Below the pieces are notes generated by a model, which saw only the letters and a program-made list of their open reading frames with translations, ran no database searches and was not told where the DNA came from. Shown piece after piece: positions 23,915-33,890 of a stretch of DNA of 64,000 bases (position 1 is its first letter; each line of letters opens with the position of its first letter). The stretch covers positions 186,001 to 250,000 of the forward strand of contig CAWDLN010000003.1 of assembly GCA_963803115.1 (NCBI GenBank). Direction: 5' to 3'. A program made the position numbers and the translations under genes. This stretch comes from DATBGZ01 sp963803115 (GTDB lineage Bacteria; Actinomycetota; Actinomycetes; Mycobacteriales; Micromonosporaceae).

Positions 23915-25738
23915 TCAGGCTTCGGCGAGCGCGCCCTCGTACATGCTCTCGATCTCGGCGGCGAAGTTCTGTTCGACGCCACGGCGCTTGATCTTCATCG
24001 ACGGGGTCAGCTCACCGGTCTCGACCGAGAGGTCCCGTTGCAGGATGACGAACTTCTTCACCGTCTCCCAGCGGTTGAGCCGCTCGTTGAGCTGCTTCAC
24101 GGATGCCCCGATCATCGCGCGCATCTCGGGTGAGGCGGTCACCTGCTCGTAGGTTTTGCCAGCGAACGGCCCGCCCTCGGCGGTCATCCCCTTGACCACG
24201 TCCGGGTCGAGCGTGAGGACCATGCTGACGAAGTTGCGGGCTTGTCCGATCACGACCACCTGCGAGACGTACGGGCAGATCGCCTTGAACTCACCCTCGA
24301 GGTGGGTCGGGGCGACGTACTTGCCGCCGGACGTCTTGATCAGGTCCTTCTTCCGGTCGGTGATCGTCAGGAAGCCGTCGGCGTCGATCTCGCCGATGTC
24401 GCCGGTCTTGAAGTAGCCGTCCGTTGTGAAGCAGGCCGCCGTCTCCGCCGGTAGGTTGTGGTAGCCGCGCATGACCGGCACGCCGCGAAGCTCTACCTCG
24501 CCGTCCTCGGCGATGCGGACCTCCATGTCGGCCATGGGCTTGCCGACCGTACCGAATCGGTACGAGTCCGGGACGTTGATGTAGGCACCGGCCGATGTCT
24601 CGGTCAGGCCGTACCCCTCGTAGATGGTCAGCCCGGCGACGTGGAAGAACTCCGCGATCTCCTTGTTCAGCGGCGCGGCGCCCGAAACGAGCACCCGGAT
24701 GCGCCCGCCGAGCCGAGCCCGGATCTTGCTGAAGACGAGCCTGTCCGCCAGGTTGAGTCGCGTTTTCAGCAGGCCGCTGGGCTTGCGTCCCTGGAGCTCG
24801 AGGGCGTACCCCTGCCTGCCGACCTTGAACGCCCACTTGAAGATCTTGTACTTGGCCCCGCCCGCGGCCTTCGTGGCGGCGTTGATGCCGTTGTAGAGCT
24901 TCTCGTAGATGCGCGGCGCACCACACATGATGGTGGGCCTGATCTTGGGCAGGTTCTCCGCGATCTTGTCGACGCGACCGTCCACATAGGTCGGCAGTCC
25001 GACGGCGATGACACCGGCGATGATCGTCTTGCCGAACGAGTGTGACAGGGGCAGCCACAGGTACTCGAGATCGCTGGGCTCAAGGATGCCCAGCTCGCCC
25101 TGAGCGACGCCCTCCCACACCCAACCGGCGTGCAGCAGTTCCACGCCCTTGGGCGTACCGGTCGTACCCGAGGTGTACATGTTCGTCGCCAGGTGGTCGG
25201 GCCGTATCCCGGCCGCGATTCGCGTGATCAGGTCCGGGTCGGTCGCGAGCAGGGCGCGCCCCTTCTCCTCGAGCTCAGCCAGCGTCAGCACCGGCACCGC
25301 CGCCTGCGCGGTCCCATCCATGATCACGATGTGGGTCAAGTTGGGCAGCGACGCGTGCGCGGTCTTCTCGACCTGGTGGGCGTCCTCGGCGATGAGCACC
25401 TTCACGCCGGAGTCGCTAAGGATGAATGCGGCGTCCTTGGCCTCGGTCGTCGGGTAGATGGTCGTCGTGGCCGCCCCGGCGCACATGATCCCGAGGTCGG
25501 CGAGGACCCATTCGATTCGGGTGTTGGCCGCGATCGCGACGCCGTCCTGCGGCTGCACGCCGATCGCGTGCAGTCCAGCTGCGACGGCCGTCGCACGTTC
25601 GCCGACGGTCTTCCAGGAGAGCCAAACCGGCCCGTTCGGACCCGGGTAGGCGAAGGCGTTGGCCGCGGGTGTGGATGCCACCCGGTGCAGGAACATGTCC
25701 GGAATGGACTTATACGGGACTTGCAACTGCTTGCTCAT
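23915..25738 (-). CDS. fadD: Long-chain fatty-acid-CoA ligase (AMP-forming)
   Basis: A 607-residue adenylate-forming enzyme of the long-chain acyl-CoA synthetase (FadD15/FAA) type. The phosphate loop is MYTSGTTGTPKGVEL. Further motifs are YEGYGLTETSAGAYIN, the adenylate Asp in YFKTGDIGEID, and DRKKDLIKTSGGKYVAPTHLE with the hinge and C-terminal domain. It activates fatty acids to acyl-AMP and then acyl-CoA at the membrane or in the cytoplasm. The ATG at 25738 has GGGAGG upstream, though 11 bases away. The gene is convergent with helD and 107 bases downstream of otsA on the same strand. It is full length with no frame damage. Confidence 0.92.
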   Translation of the reverse strand: MSKQLQVPYKSIPDMFLHRVASTPAANAFAYPGPNGPVWLSWKTVGERATAVAAGLHAIGVQPQDGVAIAANTRIEWVLADLGIMCAGAATTTIYPTTEAKDAAFILSDSGVKVLIAEDAHQVEKTAHASLPNLTHIVIMDGTAQAAVPVLTLAELEEKGRALLATDPDLITRIAAGIRPDHLATNMYTSGTTGTPKGVELLHAGWVWEGVAQGELGILEPSDLEYLWLPLSHSFGKTIIAGVIAVGLPTYVDGRVDKIAENLPKIRPTIMCGAPRIYEKLYNGINAATKAAGGAKYKIFKWAFKVGRQGYALELQGRKPSGLLKTRLNLADRLVFSKIRARLGGRIRVLVSGAAPLNKEIAEFFHVAGLTIYEGYGLTETSAGAYINVPDSYRFGTVGKPMADMEVRIAEDGEVELRGVPVMRGYHNLPAETAACFTTDGYFKTGDIGEIDADGFLTITDRKKDLIKTSGGKYVAPTHLEGEFKAICPYVSQVVVIGQARNFVSMVLTLDPDVVKGMTAEGGPFAGKTYEQVTASPEMRAMIGASVKQLNERLNRWETVKKFVILQRDLSVETGELTPSMKIKRRGVEQNFAAEIESMYEGALAEA

Positions 25739-25845
25739 GAGACGCGGTGCCTCCCTGGTCGGGGTGCGTGACTGCTGTCACACAGCATCCTGGGTTACCC
25801 GAGAGTACGGAAATTAGCTGGCCCCGACCAGCCCCGGCGCACCGC

Positions 25846-27252
25846 TCACCTAGCCCGCTGGTCGAGTGCCTTGAGGTACGCGCGGGCCCACGCCCGTACA
25901 TCATGCGCTCTGACGTGGCGTCGCATCGCCCGCATCCGGGCCCGGTTTTCGGCCGGCGTGGCCTCGAGCGCCCGCACCACGGTGTCCTTGAGCGCGTCGA
26001 GGTCGTGCGGATTGATCAGGTACGCCTCGGGCAGCTCGGCGGCGGCTCCGGCGAACTCGCTGAGGATCAGCGCGCCACCGTTGTCGATCCGGGTGGCGAT
26101 GTACTCCTTGGCGACCAGGTTCATCCCGTCCCGCAGCGGGGTCACCGCCATCACATCCGCCGCCAGGTAGAGTGCCGCGACCTCGGCGCGGTCGAAGGAC
26201 TGGTTCAGGTAGTGCACCGCGGGCACGCCGACGCGACCGAACTCACCGTTGATCCGGCCGACCTCGCGCTCGACCTTCTCCCGCAGGACCTTGTAGTGCT
26301 CGACCCGTTCCCGGCTCGGCACCGCGAGCTGGACCATTACGGTGTCCTCGACCTTGACCCGGCCGGCCATGAGCAGTTCCCGATACGCCTTGATGCGGTG
26401 CTCGATGCCCTTCGTGTAGTCCAGTCGATCCACGCCGAGCACGACCTTTGCCGGGTCACCGAGGTCGGCCCGCAGCGTTGCCGCCCGCTGGACGACATCG
26501 GGCCGACGGGCGAGCTGCTCCATCTCACCGATGTCGATAGAGATGGGAAAGGCGCGTACCCGTACGGTCCGGCCGTCCACCTCGACCTCGCCGCCGCCCA
26601 CCCCGTTGCCGGTCACCGGTGAGCCGAGCAACCGGCCCACGATCCGCACGAAGTTGTCCGCGCCGCCGGCGGTCTGGAATCCCACCAGGTCGGCGCCGAG
26701 TATGCCGCGCAACAGTTCGGCCCGCCGGGGCAGCTGCATGAACAGCTCCGCCGGTGGAAATGGGATGTGCATGAAGAACCCGATGCGCAGGTCTGGCCGC
26801 AGCTCGCGCAACAGCGCCGGAACCAGCTGTAGTTGGTAGTCGTGCACCCATACGATCGCGTCGCGCTCGGCGTAGTCGGCGGCCGCTTGGGCGAAGCGCC
26901 GGTTGACACGCTGGTACGCCTCCCACCACCGGCGGTGGAAGGCCGGAGCCTCCACCGCGTCGTGGTACAGCGGCCACAGCGTCGAGTTCGAGTAGCCTTC
27001 GTAGTAGTACGTGTACTCCGATTCGGACAGCGGCAGCGCACGCATCCGGATGCCGTCGAGGTCGGGCACGAACGGGGCGGAATCGATGCCGCCGGACCAC
27101 CCGATCCATGTACCGCGCCGCTCCTTCAGGACGGGGTGCAACGCGCTGACCAATCCGCCCGGGCTGCGCGACCACCCGACGGTGCCGTCCGGCTGAACCG
27201 TCTCGTCCACGGGAAGCCGATTCGCAACGATCACCAGAGGTCTGTGCGGCAT
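25846..27252 (-). CDS. otsA: Trehalose-6-phosphate synthase (GT20)
   Basis: A 468-residue retaining glycosyltransferase that joins UDP- or GDP-glucose to glucose-6-phosphate. The N-terminus VIVANRLPVDE is typical, followed by GWSRSPGGLVSALHPV (glucose-6-phosphate loop). Later come VWVHDYQLQLVPALLREL and GFFMHIPFPP, the donor-binding GVDRLDYTKGIEHR and PLRDGMNLVAKEYI near the end. The ATG at 27252 has GGGAGGA upstream and is preferred over an ATG 21 codons earlier. No phosphatase gene (otsB) is adjacent. Trehalose serves osmotic and desiccation stress in actinomycetes. The upstream 250 bases are relatively AT-rich (27360-27420) and probably hold the promoter. Confidence 0.93.
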   Translation of the reverse strand: MPHRPLVIVANRLPVDETVQPDGTVGWSRSPGGLVSALHPVLKERRGTWIGWSGGIDSAPFVPDLDGIRMRALPLSESEYTYYYEGYSNSTLWPLYHDAVEAPAFHRRWWEAYQRVNRRFAQAAADYAERDAIVWVHDYQLQLVPALLRELRPDLRIGFFMHIPFPPAELFMQLPRRAELLRGILGADLVGFQTAGGADNFVRIVGRLLGSPVTGNGVGGGEVEVDGRTVRVRAFPISIDIGEMEQLARRPDVVQRAATLRADLGDPAKVVLGVDRLDYTKGIEHRIKAYRELLMAGRVKVEDTVMVQLAVPSRERVEHYKVLREKVEREVGRINGEFGRVGVPAVHYLNQSFDRAEVAALYLAADVMAVTPLRDGMNLVAKEYIATRIDNGGALILSEFAGAAAELPEAYLINPHDLDALKDTVVRALEATPAENRARMRAMRRHVRAHDVRAWARAYLKALDQRAR

Positions 27253-27510
27253 TGCGTCCTCCCGTTGTCCTGCCAGGCACTGTCGTGCGGCACCCGCGCG
27301 GCACGGGTGGATCATGGATCATCCGACGGATCGGCCCAACGAACAGTGTGCCCATATGCCCAACTAGGGCTATTCCTACTCACCCAAAGTTAAATGCTCA
27401 TTACAGTGAGGCTACACGAATCGATGGATCCGCTCACACCGATGGGATTGCCTCTCGTTTCGTCGAACGATCGAAACGGTTTGTACCCAACGAGAAGAGT
27501 GACGAAACGC

Positions 27511-28128
27511 TCACACTCCGTACCGGGCGGTCCACATCCGATTCGTGATCTCGGACGGTCCGGTGAGCTCGACGCGGGCGTGCTTCTGCCGTCCGGACAG
27601 GAACAGCAGCAGTTCCCCGGGCGAGCCGACGAGGTCGACCTGCTGCCCGCCTCGGCCGGCCTCGATCGTGCCGTGTCCGGGAGCGGTGATCCTGACCGTC
27701 GCCGGCGTGCGGCGAAGCGCCAGGCGGGCCTGGGTCCGGACTCCCGACCACAGCGCGGCCGCGTAGCCGGCGTCGACCTCGCGGGGCTGCCAACCCGGCT
27801 GGGCTCGGCGCACATCCTCGTGGTGGATGAAGTACTCGGTGCGGTTCAGCGGTTCGTCGACGAACAGGGCCCACCACGGCCGCTTGCGGACCGCGGTCAG
27901 CAGCGCCGGCCACTCCCGCGCCGCGATGTGGTCCTGCACCCGTTTCGTGTGCGCGGCCAGACCGCGGATCACGATGCCGGCAGCCGCGTCGGCGCGGCTG
28001 GCCCGGGCGACCAGGTGCGCGGCGAGATCGCGGGTGGTCCATCCCTCACAGAGCGTCGGCGCGTCGGGGCCCAACTCGGCCATGAGGTCGGCGATCGCGT
28101 TGCGCTCGATCGACGCGTACTCGGTCAC
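27511..28128 (-). CDS. TIGR03085 family (DinB/maleylpyruvate-isomerase-like) protein
   Basis: A 205-residue protein. The start, ERNAIADLMAELGPDAPTLC then EGWTTRDLAAHLVARASRAD, is the four-helix DinB/MDMPI fold with the LCxGWTxxDLAAHL signature of the TIGR03085 family. YFIHHEDVRRAQPGW supplies further metal-ligand histidines. The C-terminal part has GSPGELLLFLSGRQ. Members are assumed to bind a divalent metal; the reaction is unknown. The GTG at 28128 is the best start, although the open frame continues far upstream without homology. It is divergent from the ABC exporter genes. Confidence 0.8.
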   Translation of the reverse strand: MTEYASIERNAIADLMAELGPDAPTLCEGWTTRDLAAHLVARASRADAAAGIVIRGLAAHTKRVQDHIAAREWPALLTAVRKRPWWALFVDEPLNRTEYFIHHEDVRRAQPGWQPREVDAGYAAALWSGVRTQARLALRRTPATVRITAPGHGTIEAGRGGQQVDLVGSPGELLLFLSGRQKHARVELTGPSEITNRMWTARYGV

Positions 28129-28267
28129 TCGCGGGATGCTACCGACCAGACTCGCCTCACCCCGCGGTCCGCTCGTGCCCCGGAGCGCTTCTATTACGCA
28201 AGTGTTCTCCAGTCGCGGCGTAGGTAGAGTGTTTCGGCGTAGCCGGTAAGGAGCGCATGACGTCCCG

Positions 28268-28315
28268 GACGTAACAAGCGACCGGACGTCTCGTACGTCT
28301 CTGACGTAACAAGCG
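28268..28315. promoter_or_regulatory. Two direct copies of GACGTAACAAGCG upstream of the ABC exporter
   Basis: Identical 13-mers lie at 28268-28280 and 28303-28315, 35 bases apart start to start. The second ends 21 bases before the exporter's GTG. Between them GACGTC and TACGTC recur. The arrangement suggests a regulator site, but the second copy lies so close to the start that it could also act in the message leader. Confidence 0.5.
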
Positions 28316-28336
28316 GCGGCGGCAAGGAGGTAGGAC

Positions 28337-30195
28337 GTGCCGGATGTCGAACTGGCCGAGGTGGTCCGCACGGGAGTGCTGGGACGAGGGCTGGGACTGA
28401 TCTGGCGCGCCATCCGCGAGCAGCCACGGATCTTCGCGGTCGCGCTGCTCGGCAGCGCCGGGTTCGGCGCGCTCACCGTGGCCAGTGCCTTCGTCGTCGG
28501 TGAGGTCGTCGGCCGGGTCGTGGTACCCGCGCTCGACACGGGTCGGCTGGCGCCGGCCGCGTTGGCCCTGGCCGCAGCCGCCATTCTCGCCCTGTCCTTG
28601 CTCAAGGTCTGCGCCATCTTCGGGCGTCGACTCGGCGCCGGCGCGATGCAGTTTCGGCTGCAGGCCGAGTACCGGCGACGGGTCACCCGGCGCTACCTCG
28701 AGCTACCACCGGCCTGGCACCGCAAGCACGCCACCGGCACGCTGCTCTCCAACGCCAACGCGGACGTGGAAGCCCTGTGGTTCCCGATCGCCCCCATGCC
28801 GTTCGCGGTCGGCACGATCATCATGCTCATCGTCGCCATCGTCGGCCTGTTCGCCGTCGACTGGAGTTTCGCGCTGGTGGGCCTGGCCATCTTCCCCGCG
28901 CTGTTCGGCCTCAATGTCATCTACTCGCGGCAGATGTCCCCGCGCATCTCGCTGGCCCAGGCGCTGCGCGCCCGTACCAGTGCCATCGCGCACGAGAGCT
29001 TCGACGGAGCGCTCGTGGTCAAGACCATGGGACGGGAGACCGAGGAGACCGAGCGCTTCGGCGTGGAGGCTCGAAAGCTGCGCGACGCGATGATCCGGGT
29101 GGGCCGGCTGCGCGGTCTGTTCGACCCTCTGCTGGACGCGCTGCCGAGCCTGGGCAGCCTGGCGGTGCTCGTGGTCGGCGTTGTCCGGCTCCGTCAAGGC
29201 GCGGTCACCGTCGAGGAGATCTTCAGCGTCGCGTTCCTGTTCACGGTGCTCGCCTTCCCGGTACGGGCGATCGGCTGGGTGCTCACCGAACTGCCCCGAA
29301 GCGTGGTCGGCTGGGAACGCGTCCGGCAGGTATTGATCGCGACGGGCGACATGCATTACGGCGGCACCCCTTTGTCCGGGACGCAGGACGCACCGGTGTC
29401 TCTCGCCTTCCGGGATGTCTCGTACGCGTACGACGGGGCCGCGCCGGTGCTGCACGAGGTCACGTTCGACGTACCGGCCGGCCGGACGGTGGCCCTGGTC
29501 GGACCGACCGGCTCCGGCAAATCCACCATCGCGTCGCTCGCCGCTCGGCTCGTGGATCCGTACGCCGGCCGGATCGAGCTTGGCGGCATCGACGCGCGTG
29601 AGCTACCCGCGGACGACCTCGCCCGTACCGTTGCGCTCGTCCCGCAGGTGCCGTTCGTCTTCGACGACACCGTGCGGGGCAACGTCGCGCTGGACCGCCC
29701 GGACGTCTCGGACAGCGCGGCGATGCAGGCGCTGCGGCTTGCGCAGGCCGACGGCTTCGTGGGGAGTCTCGCCGACGGCCTCGACACCACGCTCGGCGAG
29801 CGGGGTACCTCCCTGTCGGGCGGGCAGCGCCAGCGGGTCACCCTCGCCCGGGCGTTGGCTGGCGCGCCGCGCTTGTTGATTCTCGACGACGCCACGAGTG
29901 CCGTCGACCCACGCGTGGAGGCGGCCATCCTGGCCGGTCTCCGCCGGGGCGGATCGTCGATTCTGGTCGTCGCCTACCGGCGGGCCACGATCGCGCTTGC
30001 CGACGAGGTCGTGTACCTCGAGCACGGCCGTGTCGTCGCCCGTGGTCCCCACCGTGAGCTGCTGGCGACCGCGCCGGGCTACGCGGACCTGGTCACCGCA
30101 TACGAGCGGGCCGACGCCGAACGCGAGCGCGAACAGCGCCTACGACGAGCCGTCTTTGTCCGAAGCGGACGAACAGCTCGCAGGTGGCCGCATGA
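28337..30195 (+). CDS. ABC half-exporter (membrane plus ATPase domains), first of a pair
   Basis: A type IV ABC exporter subunit of about 615 residues. Six membrane segments occupy residues 30-320. The ATPase domain has Walker A LVGPTGSGKST, a signature LSGGQRQRVTLARAL and Walker B LLILDDATSAVD. The H-loop is degenerate: AYRRATIALAD appears where VTHR is expected, so this may be the weaker ATPase of a heterodimer. It starts with GTG at 28337 behind AAGGAGG. Near 30135 the better coding frame changes (DEPSLSEADEQLAGGR reads in another frame), so the last 20 residues are uncertain and the uncorrected frame runs on to 30403. A second half-exporter follows at 30192, overlapping the end. The substrate is unknown. 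Confidence 0.85.
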
Positions 30196-31989
30196 CCACT
30201 CGCGTGGACGCCCCGCCATCGTCCTGGCAGACCATCCGGCGCGGGTTGTCGCTCTCGCCCGAACTTCGCGTCGGGACTGGGCGGGACGCTCGCCTTGTCG
30301 TTGGTCGCCATGGGGGGACGGGTGGCCGTGCCCATCGCCGTCCAGCAGGTCATCGACCGCGGCCTGCGGGCACCCGGCGGGCCCGACCCCGCCATCGTGG
30401 TGACGATCGTGCTCGCGACCGTCGCCGTGCTTGCGGTCACCACGACGTGCTCGTACCTCATGATGCGACGACTGTTCACGGTGAGCGAGACGGCCCTCGC
30501 GACCGTACGGACGCGAACCTTCCGCCACATCCACGACCTGTCGATGTTGCACCAGCAGTCCGAGCGCCGCGGGCACGCTGACCTCCCGGGTGACCAGTGA
30601 CGTCGACCAGATCACCCAGTTCCTGCAGTGGGGCGGGGTGATCCTGGTCGTCAACGCGGGCCAGATCGTCGTCACCACCGTGGTCATGTTCTTCTATTCC
30701 TGGCAGCTCGCGCTCGTGGTGTACGCCGCGTTCCTGCCACTGTGCATTGTGGTGCGGAGGTTCCAGCGGCGGCTCGCCGAGGCCTACGGCACTGTCCGTA
30801 CCCGGATCGGTGTTCTGCTCGGCGCGATCAGTGAAAGCGTCGTCGGGGCTGAGGTGATCCGCTCCTTCGGCGTCGCCGGGCGGACCCGGGAGCGGCTCGA
30901 CGAGGCGATCGAAAGCCACCGAACGGCCCAGACGCGGGCGCTACGGACCAGCGTCGCCTCCTTCACCGCCGGCGAGCTGGCCTCCGGATTGGCAATGGCC
31001 GCGGTGGTAGTCGTCGGCGTGCTGCTCGGCGTCGGCGGCGGGCTTCAGGTCGGCGAGCTGACCGCGTTCCTGATCCTCGTGGCGTTGTTCGTCCAGCCGG
31101 TGCAGATCGCGACCGAGGTGCTCAACGAGGCGCAGAACGCCGTGGCCGGGTGGCGGCGGGTGCTCGACGTGTTGGACATCGAACCCGACGTGCGCGACCC
31201 CGGTCCATCGGGCACGGACCTGCCGTCCGGCCCGATTTCGGTCGAGTTCCGCAACGTGCGCTTCGCCTACCCGTCCGGGCCGGACGTATTGTCCGATGTG
31301 GATCTATCCATCCCGGCCCGCACGAGGGTGGCCGTGGTCGGCGAGACCGGTTCGGGCAAGACGACGTTCGCCAAGTTGCTCACCCGGCTGATGGACCCCG
31401 CTTCGGGACGGTCGCGCTGTCGGGCGTGCCGCTGCCGACCGTGCGATTCGGCTCGCTGCGCCGTCGGGTGGTCCTCGTGCCGCAGGACGGGTTTCTGTTT
31501 GACGCCACGGTCGCGGACAACGTGCGCTTCGCCCGGCCGGCGCTCTCCGATGCCGAACTCTCGTTGGCCTTCACCGAACTGGGCTTGGTCGACTGGGTCG
31601 AAGGTCTGCCCGCTGGCCTGGCCACGCCGGTCGGCGAGCGGGGCGAGGCCCTATCGGTCGGGGAGCGGCAATTGGTCGCACTGGTACGGGCGTACGTGGC
31701 CGACCCGGATCTGCTCGTCTTGGACGAGGCGACGTCGGCCGTCGATCCGGCCACGGAGGTCCGGCTGCAGCGCACGTTGGACGCCGTCACCCGCGGCCGC
31801 ACCACCATCGCCATAGCCCATCGGCTGTCCACCGCTGAGGGCGCCGACGAGGTCATCGTTTTCGACCGCGGACGGGTCGTGCAACGCGGCCCGCATTACC
31901 AACTGGTCGCCCAACCCGACAGCGTCTACGCCAAGCTGCACGCCGCCTGGCTCGAACAGACCTCCGCACCCGCCGGCGCCGCGACCTAG
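30192..31989 (+). pseudogene. ABC half-exporter, second of the pair, three frame breaks
   Basis: Four frame pieces in order make one exporter subunit. They are MTTRVDAPPSSWQTIRRGLS (30192-about 30283), SLVAMGGRVAVPIAVQQVID (to about 30575), TSDVDQITQFLQWGG (to about 31405) and the C-terminal ATPase part (to 31989). Walker A VVGETGSGKTTF and Walker B LLVLDEATSAVD are intact, and the signature reads LSVGERQLVALVRA. The H-loop IAHRLSTAEGADE is canonical, so this is the active-site-complete partner. No protein segment is missing at any break, and each can be repaired by one or two bases. Sequence error is therefore the likeliest cause. It pairs with the upstream subunit as a heterodimeric exporter. 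Confidence 0.8.
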
Positions 31990-32037
31990 ATCTTGGTACG
32001 CGGCGGTCGCTATCGACGCCGTTCCGTACCACGATCT
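31988..32037. repeat. Imperfect palindrome, left copy flanking the DUF559 gene
   Basis: AGATCTTGGTACG on the left pairs with CCGTACCACGATCT on the right around a GC-rich centre. The copy overlaps the ABC stop codon and encodes the last nine residues of the DUF559 protein on the other strand. A related 48-base palindrome lies at 33040-33087 in the same orientation, with CCGTACCACGATC identical in both. Confidence 0.75.
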
Positions 32038-32982
32038 CCGGGCCAACCCGCGGCCACGAGCGCCCGGCGTATGTCCTCGACAACCTTCGCCGGCTGCGTG
32101 CGGACCACCCAGGCGGGGAAGCGGAGCACTCGCTCACCACCGATCCAGACTTGGTTCTGCCGATCCGCGTCCAACCATGCTTGTCGAGGGTCGAGGTGGT
32201 GTGCGCCATCGATCTCGACATGTAGGCGCCATTTCTTCCAATACAAGTCCAGGTAGCGGCGGCGACCGGCGTTATCCCGCCGGACGTGCTGGGACGTGGG
32301 CCTGGGCAGCCCGGCCGCCCGGATGATGCTGCAGCGCGTCGAGCTCGCCAAGAGAGTGGGCACCCCCGGCTGCGTCGGCGCAGGTGCGCAGGACAAGCTG
32401 GCGACGCTTCGCGCGCGGCAAGCGGTCGAGCACCGTGTGCATGTCAGCCAATGTCGTCAGCTGCTGCTGAAAGACCATGGCTATGACTGTTCGAGCCTCG
32501 TCGTCGGAGCGCGCCCAGCTCGCCGCGTCCACGACCGACCGCGCGACCGTCGTGCAGGGCAATCGCCCTGTGCGGCAGATGTCGTCGATCGTGAGCGTGC
32601 GGGTCCGATGCACCACCACCCCCGGTGGAGGGTTGCGGTCCTTACGGGCGGCATCGAGCAGCACATGGACCGCGTCGGGCGGAAATCCCTTCAGCCCTAA
32701 TGCGGCCAATGCGGTCCGCCCCGCCAGCAGCGCCGGTCGCCCGTCGCCCGCCGCCAATGAAGCGACCCACAGTCGCTGCGCGTCGGTGAGGGAGCCGTTG
32801 TGGGCGACGAGTACCTCTCGATGGACGCGCCGCCACCGACCGGACGACAAGAGGTGCCGCATCGACGATCGTGAAAGGTACTTCGTCGCCTGCTGGGCGC
32901 TGACTACTCCGCGCTGGATCGTGAGCAGTCGACAGAAGGCATCGGACAAGACGCGGCCGGTGTTCCAATCCCCGTTGAACAC
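32010..32982 (-). pseudogene. DUF559 (Vsr/restriction-fold) endonuclease-domain protein with AbiEi-like N-terminus, one frame break
   Basis: The N-terminal frame (32982-about 32330) holds LLTIQRGVVSAQQATKYLS, LLSSGRWRRVHREVLVAHNG and LLAGRTALAALGLKGFPP, resembling the wing-helix 'AbiEi antitoxin' type N-terminus. The C-terminal frame (about 32325-32010) holds RRYLDLYWKKWRLHVEIDGA then HHLDPRQAWLDADRQNQVW and VLRFPAWVVRTQPAKVVEDI. This is the DUF559 nuclease fold, with the E-x-D-G-x-x-H active-site pattern kept. A single frame break near 32325-32330 separates them, and the two parts abut without loss. The gene has its own palindromes at both ends and GTG as start. The function is unknown; relatives are called endonuclease-domain proteins and are common, mobile-looking genes of actinomycetes. 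Confidence 0.72.
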
Positions 32983-33039
32983 GCGCCAGATTGTCGCTGC
33001 GCATTGACGTTGGGCGCTACCAGCAGTTTGCCGCCTGTG

Positions 33040-33087
33040 GATCGTGGTGCACGACGGTCGTCATAGCCGCCGCGCCGTACCACGATC
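33040..33087. repeat. Imperfect palindrome, right copy flanking the DUF559 gene
   Basis: GATCGTGGTGCA pairs with GCCGTACCACGATC around a GC-rich centre. Aligned to the left copy (31988-32037) without gaps, about 33 of 42 positions agree, including the 13-mer CCGTACCACGATC. It lies 58 bases upstream of the DUF559 start. Confidence 0.75.
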
Positions 33088-33154
33088 GTCGGCGAGCTTG
33101 CGCTCCGGGGCAGAAGTCAACTAGCGTTGAGTTTCCCACGCACGGGGCTCGGAG

Positions 33155-33890
33155 GTGTTCATGGAGACCGCGATCGAGGTCAGGAACCTCGTCGTCCAAC
33201 GCGGAAAACGCGAGGTGTTGCACGGGCTGAACTGTGTCATCCCCCGCGGCAGTGTGTCCGGCCTGCTCGGCCCGAGTGGCAGCGGCAAGACCACCCTGAT
33301 GCGGGCGATCGTCGGCGTCCAGAAGGTCAAGTCGGGCGCGGTGACCGTGCTCGGTGCGCCGGCCGGCTCGGCCTCGCTGCGGCGTAGGGTCGGGTACCTC
33401 ACGCAGGCGCCCAGCATCTACGCCGATTTGACGGTGCGCGAGAACGCCCACTACTTTGCGGCGCTCTACAAGGGAGTGACCAAGGCCGAAGCGGATGAGA
33501 CCATCGCCGCAGTGGGTCTGGGCGATGCCGCGGGCCAGCTGGTCCGCGATCTCTCCGGCGGACAAATGGCCCGCGCGTCGCTCGCCTGCACATCTGGTGA
33601 GCCGACCAGAGGTCCTGATCCTGGACGAGCCGACCGTGGGGCAGGACCCGGTGCTACGTGACGAGTTGTGGCAGCAGTTCCGGGCCGCAGCTGCGGGGGG
33701 CACGACGGTGCTCGTGTCGAGCCACGTAATGGACGAAGCCGGTCGCTGCGATCGGCTGCTGCTCATCCGCGACGGCTACTTGGTCGCCGATGAAACTCCG
33801 GCCGCGATCCAATCGGCGACCCACACAACCGACCTGGAGGCGGCCTTCCTTCACCTCATCCGGACGAAGCAGACGGTGATGTCGGCATGA
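33155..33890 (+). pseudogene. ABC transporter ATP-binding protein (ABC-2 type exporter), one frame break
   Basis: The first frame gives METAIEVRNLVVQRGKREVL, Walker A LLGPSGSGKTTLMRA, the Q-loop LTQAPSIYADLTVREN and the signature LSGGQMARASLA. It breaks near 33590. The second frame continues SRPEVLILDEPTVGQDPVLR (Walker B), VSSHVMDEAGRCD (H-loop) and ends TVMSA at 33890. Nothing is missing across the break. Together the pieces make 245 residues, normal for DrrA/ABC-2 type ATPases. The ATG at 33155 has GGAGG upstream, and the stop overlaps the permease start. It powers the permease encoded next; a drug or lipid substrate is typical of the family. Confidence 0.82.

Noticed and set aside
24291..25058. 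255-codon alternative minus-strand frame
   Set aside because: Overlaps fadD in another frame; arginine- and histidine-rich with no domain, while fadD is fully conserved.
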